A DNA stretch of 64,000 nt from Tetmemena sp. SeJ-2015 (lineage: Eukaryota; Ciliophora; Spirotrichea; Sporadotrichida; Oxytrichidae), in contig JAJKFJ010021596.1 in NCBI GenBank assembly GCA_027382625.1, positions 1-64,000 of the forward strand, given 5' to 3'. The position numbers were made by a program, and so were the translations under genes. Every line of letters starts with the position of its first letter. Position 1 is the first letter of the stretch. Of this stretch, positions 55,801 to 64,000 are shown piece by piece. The notes under the pieces are model-generated. The model searched no databases and had not been told where the DNA came from. It saw only the letters and a program-made list of their open reading frames with translations.

Positions 55801-56460
55801 AATGACTACAATAGGATGAATTTTTTATCTTTGCTTTGCATCAGGTTGATTTTTATTCTGAGGTTGCGCTCTAGCATTAGGAATTTGATAATCGTACTAG
55901 TCGTGCTGCATAGATCCATTAATCTTATTCTAGCTGCTATGCCTCTGTGGTTTGCTGCCGCTCATATTGTTTGGGAGTTAGTTCAATACCGCCTTAATAG
56001 AAATAGTGAATAAATATTTATTCAACCCTTCGAGTAAGGACCATCCATTTGAACTGGAGATTAAACATTGGAACTAAAGGGATTAAGCTTGAGTATAGTT
56101 AGTCTTACAAGTTTTGGTTTTCCTTCTAGCCGTTGTTGCTGCGAGTGCTTTCCTATTCAAATACATTAAGCACAATTTAAAGAGTAATCCTCTTATTAAA
56201 AGGGCCTTTACTTACTGGAACACCATTTCTGACCTTGGCTTCAACACTTTGGAATCTCTTCATTTTCCACTCTTGCTCTAAATATTGTTTTATTTCGAAT
56301 TTCGTTTACTGGGGTGGGCATTTGCCTTTTCCTCTTCTTATTTTTGCTTTGACTCTTGCTCCTTTAGTTTCATCTTATCTTTATTCTCCTTGTGGAAGTC
56401 TTTCGTATAACTATACACCACCAAAGTTAATAACAAACAACAATCAATAAAATGAAAATA
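55801..56460 (-). CDS. Unresolved coding region
   Basis: Minus-strand pieces with protein-like composition: DFHKENKDKMKLKEQESKQK followed by Glu/Lys-rich residues; FEIKQYLEQEWKMKRFQSVE and AKVRNGVP; a GTAAGT...TAG intron of about 64 nt; then ESTRSNNGQKENQNL; and near the enkurin start MSGSKPQRHSSQNKINGSMQ with HDQYDYQIPNARAQPQNKN. The frames do not connect simply and no start or stop could be fixed. No family recognised. Confidence 0.4.
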
Positions 56461-57311
56461 TGCAACATAAATAAAGTAAATAGTATATATTAAAGTATCC
56501 TTGTCTTACGATTTCTTAATATCTGGGAAGAGTTGAGAACTCATCTGGCTATTTTCATGTTGCTGCCTTGTTTTATGAATCATTTTTAAAATATTTAAAT
56601 CTATTTTCCCTTTAAATTAGTGATAACAAAATGAAGAAATGAATAAAATCCAAGGGAGTAATTTATTAAATGCTTAAAAAATAACTATACAAGTCTAAGA
56701 AATAATTACAGAGAGCATCGACCGTTTTGAGTCGAAACTACATCCATTATTATATTAAGTCGTTAGTATTTGTGAGTTAGACTATTGCTCAGAATTTGTA
56801 TTTCCTTTTATAATGAGTAGAGCCATTCCAATATTTTATAGTGTTGGTCAGTATTAAATGATGTTGACTGACTTGGAGTCATCATTCACTCCCAAGCCCT
56901 CTCTCATATTTCTTCTCTTTTTGGATTACAGATGTCTCTCAACGTCTCTACTTTGGTTTTTCTAAGAGAAGCTGGGGTCTGAAGTCATGCCAAACTAAGC
57001 AAAAAAATTATTTTCCAGTTCATTTCATCTTAGGGACAGAGATAACATAAAATTTCATAAGTATAAACTGCCAATTATTATAATGAAGGTTACTTGCATT
57101 GCAACTTACTTATTTTTCAACTTCAAAGCGATCAGCTGTAATGTACTAGTCAGAAACACAATTTCCCATTTTCCAGTAGGCAGTTAGTTAGTTAATCTAT
57201 ATTTTATAATTCAAACACTTATAATCCAATTTATTCTCTCTATTAATTAAGAAATTAAGATCATATATAATTAATTGACTGCTTCAGTAGATTCTATAAA
57301 AAATAGTTTAA
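56461..57311. other. AT-rich region, no gene recognised
   Basis: About 850 bases without a convincing coding segment on either strand; it lies upstream of the coding region at 55801-56460 and downstream of the coiled-coil gene. Confidence 0.45.
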
Positions 57312-60300
57312 TCAATTAGTGGCCTAAGAACGCTCTTCAATCAGGAGGATCTTTTCTGGAGACTTAAGTCTAGCAGTTCTTTCCTGACTCTCCTGAATTT
57401 ATTTCATCAGCTCATCGCTATCTTGCTCTCCAATTTGATTTACTATCAATTTAATTATAGATAGATATGTATTTGATACTCTAGGTAGTATTTCTCTCTA
57501 AACTCAGTTTGGAGTTCATTATAGTCTCTCTTTAAATGCTCTAAATAGTCCATGCCATTCATTATGAAAGGTCTCTTGAATATCTTGTGATCCTCTTGAA
57601 GGTTACTAATCTCTCCAACTATCTTCTGAGTCAGTCTTTGGAGTTCCCTCTCAATTTCCATAGTATTTGTTGCTGCAGGTTGATCTTAAAGTTGAAGTGA
57701 AGCTTATTTGATCTACTGCAAGTCTTCTTTGAGTTTTAAGTAGAAAGAAATTAAATTGAATTTGAAGTTTCTCTCTTGAGATTGAAAGTCTGATGATCCT
57801 GATCATGCTCTGCCTTGCATCATACATTCGCTTCGCTCTCACCAGAACCTTAATGCAATTAAAATAGTTTATCATGTTTAGTTTAAAGATGTTTAATTAG
57901 ATAATTCTCAACAGTGATGCTTGATTCTTAAGTGCCGTAGAGAGCCTCTATCTTCTTCCACTAAGCCTGCAGCATTAGTAATGTCATCAAGGCTCCTAGT
58001 GTCTTCAGAGCTAAGAAATATATGTCGTACAGATGCTCTTCTTCTTAATATTATCAATATACAATAATGATATAAAACTCATTGCTCCTCATCAATTTGA
58101 TCTTTCCTGTGTAATTTCTTTTTGAGAATGTTGCCATGGTACTCACACTCTATCTACGAATAGATCTTCTTAGATTTCTTATAGTGGTAGAAGAGAGTGC
58201 GCTTCTCCTATTCATCTTCTTCATCTATCTGCTTTTCAATTATCGAGTTCAAGAGTTCCTCCTCTGTCATATTCTCGGTATCAAGTGCTAGGATTCAAAG
58301 AAATGAAATTAAAGCTAATTATGTAAGATTGACTTGTAGAGTTCTGACTCCTTCCAGTCAGTAATAATTGGCTAATGATCTTGTATATTCGATGACTTCT
58401 TTGAGTTCACGCTTGCTTCCACCAAAGACTGCTGAAGCCTTTTCATATTGCTTAAATCCACACTAGCTTTCAACTTTACAAAGATTGATAAGACCTAATA
58501 TATTTGTAATTTTCAATCTCTTCTTCTTTAGTCTTCTTCTATATGCTTTTCATCTCTAGCTGCTTTAGTAGCGTTTGAAGTCATGAGATGTCTTAGGCCG
58601 TCATATGATCGATTCCGCATGTTGTTTATGTCTTCCAGCGACATAGCTCTACTCCCAACCATAAATTTCCCGTTTGGCAACTGCTTTGCAAATTTGCCGC
58701 TCTCTCCTAACTTGTTATAACCAAACCTGCTTACGCTTTAAATTTTAATTGAGAATTAATTTGACTTGGAGCAAATGAGGTGCGACTGCCCTGAGAACTA
58801 GGTCTTTGATCAACTGATCTGAAATGAATTACAGTATTTATAAGATGAGAATGTAAATGCCTGTCAATATCTCTTCCTCTTAAGGAATCTTCTCGATGCG
58901 ACCTCCTCTCTAATTTGGAGTGAGGCTAATCCTTTTGATAGTTGCTCAGGCTGCTAATTTAAATGATTTTGTTCCTAGACTTTTAATGACCTCAAATAAA
59001 AGCTATGATTCATTCACTTAAACAATATATTTTTTGACCTACTTGAAGTCTTGCAGAGTCAGTAAGAATTTAGGTTTTCGACCTCTGAGAAGAGCAGCAT
59101 TCGAGATGGCGGTTGTAAGGCCTTGAGTGATCTCTTTAGGGAGATTCACTTTTCCTCTCGTCTAAATCTATCTTTCTAATTTCTAAGCTTCCTCTTTCAA
59201 CAGATGAATCGTCAAACCTCTCTAGAGTTGAGGTTTCAATCGCTCTTACCTAAAGATCTTAATCATGAATGGCTGCTTTAAATTCAACTTCTTGTCTTTC
59301 CTCTTTCTAAAGAGGGGCCTAGACTTCGCTTTCAACTTTAAAAATAACAGAAGATAATTTTTCAAAACTTGCTTGAATGCTTCTTTATAAATTTGTGGGA
59401 GAGCGCTCCTCTTAATAAACTTCTTATGAGTCTATAGCTAACTTGTCTATGACTTGTCTTTAATTCTTCTTCGGCCCATACGATTGCTCCTCACCTTCTA
59501 TCCTTATTCTAGGCTATGCTAAGAGGAAATCTTGTTCATGTCTACGAATTTTTAGAATTTCCTTTCCCTTGCCTTTTGCAGATTCTCTAAGATTATTGCT
59601 CTCCTCTAATTAAGGTTTGACTGCTATTCCTCCCATCGTTTGATAAAACTTTTGATTTGGTACAGCGATGTTTGAATTATAAGTGCTGTTTTAGAACTAG
59701 GACTCGCCTTTGAGAGCAGGACCTTGCTCTACGTAGTCCTTTGCTTTGAACTTGCCATTTATAATAATCGGTCTAGTTTTGAGATTAGTCAAGGGTCTGA
59801 TGTTATCTCGTCTTGAAGAGAGTGCGATACTATGGTCATGATAAATTAAAAGCATGATTATCTTCTTAACCTCCGAAACATCCAGGGCACTTCTTTCTTG
59901 GCGAAGCTCTTTGTAAACTCTTTATCTTATCGTCCCAGTTTATAGTCGTTGATTGACCGTTAACATAATACGAATCATTATTTAAAGTGTTTCTGCTTTG
60001 CATTGGCTCAAGTCTGGAATTGAAGCCTCCAGCCCCGTACTTAGTAGAATAAACGGTGCTGCTAAATTAATTCTGTGAGGAGGCTTCATTCAAATTCTGT
60101 CTGAGTGATCCCATATGATGGAGTCTTTGTCCACTGAATTCCTTTGACAAGTACTCTGTCTTGATTGTGAAAGCTTGAGGTAACTTGCTTGGCCGATCAG
60201 CTGTTTAAGTTCTCTTCTAGGTCTTTAGATACTCAGTTAAGAAACTTTGGCTCTAAGGCAAAGTTGGACCTGTTGTATCTTAGTGTGTCCCTCTTTGATT

Positions 60301-60553
60301 TCCCTAAATTGGTATCACTCTTCTTTTACTAATTTCTAAAATGCTTTTGGGTCGGTCGTTGCTCTGATACTCTTTGAATAAAATCAACTCCCCTTAAGAA
60401 AAATAAGTGCCTCATATTTAAATGGATTTTAATCGATCTCTTAAGCCTGATTTCTTCCTCTTCTGTTTTAAGTTTATTAAAGGTTGCGCTTGTTGAAAAA
60501 GGACTAGTTCTAAGTTTAGCTGAACACCTATTACTGTTGCTCTTTCTAATCAT
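57312..60553 (-). CDS. Large coiled-coil protein, unrecognised
   Basis: From 60553: a basic start (MIRKSNSNRCSAKLRTSPFS), then polar segments (KDLEENLNS, NEASSQNQFSSTVYSTKYGA, YYVNGQSTTINWDDKIKSLQ). A Lys/Arg-rich middle follows (NLKTRPIIINGKFKAKDYVE, GKGKEILKIRRHEQDFL, RPLFRKRKDKKLNLKQPFMI, LTIHLLKEEAQKLERQIQTR, then ISNAALLRGRKPKFLLTLQD). Next come FGYNKLGESGKFAKQLPNGK, SLEDINNMRNRSYDGLRHLM and coiled-coil segments (EIERELQRLTQKIVGEISNL). It ends with QIQESQERTARLKSPEKILL before TGA 57314-57312. Probably a cytoskeletal or ciliary structural protein, but this is only composition. Many IES borders are unresolved. Confidence 0.5.
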
Positions 60554-60641
60554 TATAAACAGTTTAGGAAGTTGAGTCTCCAGTATTCATGAAGGACTCA
60601 TTATAAAGGTGATTAATGATACATGAATGATAAATGAGAGA

Positions 60642-61202
60642 TCATCTGCTGTTTGAAGTTAGATCTAACTTTTAATTAACTCTATCTAGCATTTAGTTGA
60701 GATGACTAGGGTTGCTGAGTATTTACTAGATTTAAATAGTGTCATTATAAGCCCCTGAGGGATCAGTAGAGGCATTTCTGATTTGATAAGCATCTTAAGA
60801 ACTCTCACTTTTCATAGTCTGAGTGAAAGTCTTATTTATTCTATTTTTTCCTTTCCTTGTACTCTGTTTGGATTGTATAGAATAAAATAAAAGTAATTCT
60901 TAAATGTGCCTTTTTCCGGTGTCTCTTCTGCTGTTAAAATTACATAAATTTATATGTTCTTGATTATCGAAGACCAAGTTAAACAAAGACATAATAAAAA
61001 GTTCTTTATAGGTCTAGTCTTCATCAACCACGAATTCTCTCACCTCATCAAAAATTAAATCAAATTTAATTATAATCAAGTAGTTGATTCTAGTGATCAT
61101 TCAAAAAAAAATATAATGCAATTTATTTCCATCATTCTAGTCAAACTACTTTACTTCGCTTCTATCTATGACCTTAGATTGCTTCGTTGAAGATTAAGCC
61201 AT
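60642..61202 (-). CDS. Unrecognised small acidic-helix protein
   Basis: The start at 61202 gives MAQSSTKQSKVIDRSEVKQF. Across an IES with an 8-bp pointer and a 10-bp micro-IES it reads DQNQLLDYNLIFDEVREFVV, then DEDQTYKELFIMSLFNLVFD. The polar tail includes KGKNRINKTFTQTMKSESSQ and NASTDPSGAYNDTIQ, ending at TGA 60644-60642. A junction near 60940-60965 is unresolved. I do not recognise the family. Its start is only 11 bases from the stop of the upstream gene, so the two may share one somatic chromosome. Confidence 0.55.
61058..61070 (-). other. Micro-IES, pointer ATT, 10 bp removed
   Basis: Minus-strand ATT at 61070-61068 and 61060-61058. Excision gives QNQLLDYNLIFDEVREFVVD; without it the frame meets TGA within the insert. 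Confidence 0.65.
61087..61141 (-). other. IES, pointer ACTAGAAT, 47 bp removed
   Basis: Minus-strand ACTAGAAT at 61141-61134 and 61094-61087, with different flanking bases. Excision joins SEVKQFDQN to QLLDYN in frame. Confidence 0.87.
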
Positions 61203-61213
61203 TATAGCTTCAT

Positions 61214-62017
61214 TCAATAAATTTAGAGCATAATTATCTATATTAAGATGAATTTTTAATTGTTTGCCAGTTCTTAGCTAGAAGAAGCTCCTAATAGTAC
61301 TGGAGATTCTGGTTCTTTTTCAACATTTTCAGTCTAGGCTATTTTCCTCTTTTTCGACTTATTTTTATTTTTCTTCTTGTGCTTTTTCTTGCCTTAATCA
61401 ATGAAAGCTCTATAATTTATTTAGATTTATGAATAGTGACTGATAAAGTTTCTCAAGGAATTCCTACGACTGATTTTTAACGATTTCTAAGTTTCTCTTA
61501 TTACTGTGAGAGCGCCTGCTTAAGATTTAGTTTACTTCTTTGTAGTGGTCAAGAGTTTCCGTAATCAGCTGCTTTTTAAATTACTTGAGTTATTTAGTTT
61601 CCTGCTATGCCTAGAAATCTTCTTGATTTTTATTTTATCTATTCTATGACGTCTCAGCTTAATACAAATATAAAAAAAACAATATTATATTTTTACTTAG
61701 TTCTTCATTTTTTTGAGATACTTCCTATACATCCATTAGTTGCTTCCATAAGTAGCTTTCTAGCCATTTTCACTTGGTTGCTCAAGTTTCTACCTGTTAT
61801 CTTCAAACTATTCTAAGTACTCAGGTAAGCTAACCTGGTTTTAGTCTGCTGTAGTTAACTAGGTAGGCTGTTGATATTTATTCACCAAGTTGCCTGTTAG
61901 GTTGAGATCTTTGAGAACATTTAAAGGGATCTTATCTATGTCAGCAGCTGTGAAAGTTGAATTTTAAGCCTGGAAGGAGGTAGGCTGGCCGAAACTCCCA
62001 AACTGATAGTTCTTCAT
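61214..62017 (-). CDS. Small protein with N-terminal FG and C-terminal Lys-rich motif, unrecognised
   Basis: The start at 62017 gives MKNYQFGSFGQPTSFQAQNS, with FG repeats as in nucleoporins. AADIDKIPLNVLKDLNLTGN follows, then a helical segment (ITETLDHYKEVNQILSRRSH, NLEIVKNQSQEFLEKLYQSL). After an IES comes a very basic run (FIDQGKKKHKKKNKNKSKKR), likely a nuclear signal. It ends near EPESPVLLGASSSQELANN at TGA 61216-61214. An FG nucleoporin-like or nuclear adaptor protein is possible. A 22-nt GT..AG segment near 61825-61850 could be a tiny intron or coding. Some borders between 61600 and 61800 are unresolved. Confidence 0.5.
61401..61433 (-). other. IES, pointer TTCAT, 28 bp removed
   Basis: Minus-strand TTCAT at 61433-61429 and 61405-61401. 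Excision gives EKLYQSLFIDQGKKKHKKKN in frame. Confidence 0.8.
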
Positions 62018-62694
62018 TATGATATTTATGTTGTTATTTGCAACAATCTGACTCGGTAGACTTGCCTTCTAATTATAGCTAAAAAGAATAAAAAGTTGAA
62101 TTAGAAAATTAGTTTTGTCATTAGTAGAAGACCGTTTCTAGTGCTAACTATTTAGGTTTTATGTTTTTGAAGCCTTTTTCATGTTCCCTTCTTGATTTTA
62201 ATTTCTGCTTGGGTTTATAATCGTATCTGAGTCTTTTTCATAGCCTGATAGCTAACTTGAGGAGGGATCTATCATTTTTTACTACTGTTCTTTTCTTGAT
62301 TAATTGTTATTGGCTGTTTGAATGAATCTCGGATCTGTTTTCTTAACCCTTTTTTTATTAATTATGGATCCTTTTTTATTTCTTATACTCTCCTTAACTA
62401 CCTGGTCAAGATTCAAAATTTGTAAAGAAATAAATAATAATTAAACAACAAATGCATGTTGTTTTGAGGCTGATATTAGTGTTATAATCGGACCAAATAT
62501 TATTAAAGTGCTGATGATGCAATCCAATATAAATAAAATTCACAAAAACTATCCCTTTACTTCCTACGTTTATATTACAAATAGGTAAATTGATTTAAGT
62601 TTGTGGATTTTGGAACTGCTAGTATTCGATATTAAAATTGTATGCTTTATTTACACTCTTCTTTAGACTTAACTAGAAATGTTATCTTTGATAC
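62018..62694. other. AT-rich spacer
   Basis: About 680 bases between the FG-containing gene and the formal stop of the Mpv17-like gene. No protein-like segment stands out. Confidence 0.45.
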
Positions 62695-63711
62695 TCATAC
62701 TATTTCACTTTTACTATTGGGTATGACTATGGTTTTTACGCTTTCACTTGTTATCTCTTCTTTACTTTATGATTAAATGTGATTGCTGTTTTATTATTGT
62801 AGATACTTATCTGATTGAGAGATGGTCGGACAAATGACACTCTGCCTTATATTCTAATCTTGGTAGTCGGGATTTTACTCGTTGTCTAAAGTAACAAGTG
62901 ATTAACACTAATTGTTGATAGGGTTAAATTTCATGAATGAGAGATAGGCGTTCCAAAATACTGAAATCAAGTTCATTTTTATAAAAATAAATATATTTTA
63001 TAAATATTATTCACATAAGCTACTTGCAAATGCACTGGCACAAACATAAAGTTCAAGAAGGACATCAAAGGCCAAATTTTAAGACTTGTCATAAATGTAG
63101 GCCATAGTTTCTACCGCACCTCACACTAGGATTGCTGCAAAGTCATTTTAATACTTGATTAAGATTAAAATTATCATTCCACTTAATAGTGAGAGTGAAA
63201 AGTAGAAGAGTGATATTCCAAACACGGTGAAAATAGTTTAGGTGAATGCAACTTTTATCAATACAGATCTCAGTGAGCAGCCTGGACCGATCAATGGAAG
63301 TATTTTTGAGTAGACAAAATGCATAGTAGGCCCACTTATTGCAAATCCGTAAAATAGCAATCTTCCATTTTAAATATCCTTTCGTACATATCATAGATAA
63401 TATTTACTTATTAATTTCTTTGATAGTCAAAACTTTTTCTAGTTTATTGTTCTCTATTAACTTAAGTTGCTTGTTCTTCTCCATTTTTATCTTAATCTAC
63501 TTATTTGCAATTGCTGACGAACCCTATATTTTGAATTACTCTCCATTATAGCGAGCCAATAATCTTAAAATTATCTCTTATCTCACTTACTCTTTTCAAT
63601 AGTCTGACAGAGTGCATCTCCCAAACCTGATAGCACAGATGATGTGACCATTTTTGTAATTAAGGGCTTTTTTTGTAACTTGGCTTAGTACCAACAGAGC
63701 AACTAGAGCAT
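62695..63711 (-). CDS. Mpv17/PMP22 family membrane protein
   Basis: A four-helix protein of mitochondrial inner or peroxisomal membranes. The start at 63711 gives MLQLLCWYQAKLQKKPLITK, then MVTSSVLSGLGDALCQTIE. After an unresolved interruption (about 63400-63620) comes LLFYGFAISGPTMHFVYSKI, then IKVAFTQTIFTVFGISLFYF. Across an IES follow QKLWPTFMTSLKIWPLMSFL, NFMFVPVHLQVAYVNN and, after a second IES, LFWNAYLSFMKFNP. These match the family signature (W-x-x-Y...P; GP-x-x-H-x-W/F-Y; K-x-WP-x-x-x-x-x-NF-x-x-VP; WN-x-x-LS). The frame continues as a polar tail to TGA 62697-62695; the natural end may be earlier if another IES is present. Confidence 0.82.
62955..62989 (-). other. IES, pointer TATTTT, 29 bp removed
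   Basis: Minus-strand TATTTT at 62989-62984 and 62960-62955. Excision gives AYVNNIYKIYLFWNAYLSFM. The pointer is AT-rich, so the exact border is less certain. Confidence 0.65.
63143..63178 (-). other. IES, pointer AATGA, 31 bp removed
   Basis: Minus-strand AATGA at 63178-63174 and 63147-63143. Excision gives SLSLLSGMTLQQSQCEVRQK, continuing into LWPTFM, in frame. Confidence 0.87.
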
Positions 63712-64000
63712 GTGAATTTTTGTGCCTTTAATAAAAATGTTTATGGCTGTTTTATCTACTGCTTTCAATTTAATTATTTATAGCCGAATACTAAAATGCT
63801 GATAAATTTTGATGTGATCTCTCATACTGATGAACTTAATTAAGAAAAAAGATTGCTGGTCAGAATTTATAAGAGAGAGGGAAAATCTGAATAAACACTT
63901 GAGTAAAAATTATCCAATCAAATTGAAGGGATTAGAATAAGTGTGATATAAATGGCTTTGCTTAAAATAATTAAACCTTACTCAAAACTATGAACGAAGA
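63712..64000 (+). other. Edge region with a possible coding segment
   Basis: A plus-strand frame from about 63811 to 63992 reads ISHTDELNQEKRLLVRIYKR and continues open to a TGA. It looks protein-like but is cut off from any recognisable gene by the window edge. Confidence 0.3.

Noticed and set aside
1..64000. Standard genetic code, bacterial or other eukaryotic origin
   Set aside because: Conserved domains contain many in-frame TAA and TAG at variable positions and none of the well-supported genes has an internal TGA after IES removal; short GT-AG introns and pointers fit a hypotrich ciliate.
1..64000. Paramecium- or Tetrahymena-type germline
   Set aside because: Paramecium IESs are all bounded by TA dinucleotides, and Tetrahymena IESs are rarely in coding sequence; here pointers are varied 3-12 bp sequences inside exons and one gene is scrambled.
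1..64000. CRISPR arrays, tRNA or rRNA genes, insertion sequences
   Set aside because: No regularly spaced repeats, cloverleaf-like segments, rRNA-like sequence or transposase motifs were recognised by eye; short tRNA genes could still be missed without a dedicated search.

Overview
The window reads as germline (micronuclear) DNA of a spirotrichous ciliate of the hypotrich type (Oxytricha/Stylonychia-like). Three observations support this. (1) Conserved protein families read through only if TAA and TAG code for glutamine and TGA is the sole stop. (2) Coding segments are interrupted by short AT-rich insertions flanked by identical direct repeats of 3-9 bp (pointers). Deleting one repeat plus the insertion restores the reading frame and the conserved protein. 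I resolved 44 such internal eliminated sequences (IESs) with positions. (3) One gene, a PARN-type deadenylase, is scrambled: its first segment lies about 2.5 kb downstream of its second, and the two share a 12-bp pointer. The window is AT-rich, conventional GT-AG introns are short (about 30-80 nt), and I saw no telomere repeats.

Layout: 1-3300 is AT-rich and partly poor sequence with no clear gene. 3301-5025 holds two unrecognised plus-strand ORFs. 4943-10049 is an OSCA/TMEM63-like channel (+). 10363-14224 holds two tandem YHYH-domain secreted proteins (-). 14832-17016 is a divergent Na+/H+ exchanger (-). 17257-18685 is a PP2C phosphatase (+). 19108-24138 is a multi-pass membrane protein with a RING finger (+). 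24502-27090 is EXO1 (-). 27176-29750 is the scrambled PARN (+). 30148-31774 is a RING-H2 membrane protein (+). 32412-41851 is a TRP-like cation channel with propeller-like and ankyrin segments (+, possibly two genes). 42014-44149 is a MATE transporter (+). 44107-47805 is a mucolipin-like channel (-). About 47985-48695 is CstF-64 (+). 49189-52272 is a Gln/Asn-rich protein (+). 52585-53683 is unrecognised (+). 54148-54624 is a small-Tim-like protein (-). 54821-55784 is enkurin (-). 55801-56460 is an unresolved coding region (-). 57312-60553 is a coiled-coil protein (-). 60642-61202 and 61214-62017 are two small unrecognised genes (-). 62695-63711 is an Mpv17/PMP22 family protein (-).

The genes do not form a pathway. 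Neighbours are functionally unrelated, as expected if each locus becomes its own small somatic chromosome. What ties the window together is the rearrangement code. It includes ordinary IESs, 10-11 bp micro-IESs, IESs at matching positions in duplicated genes with different pointers, and a circularly permuted gene. Names rest on motif recognition by eye; no database search was possible.
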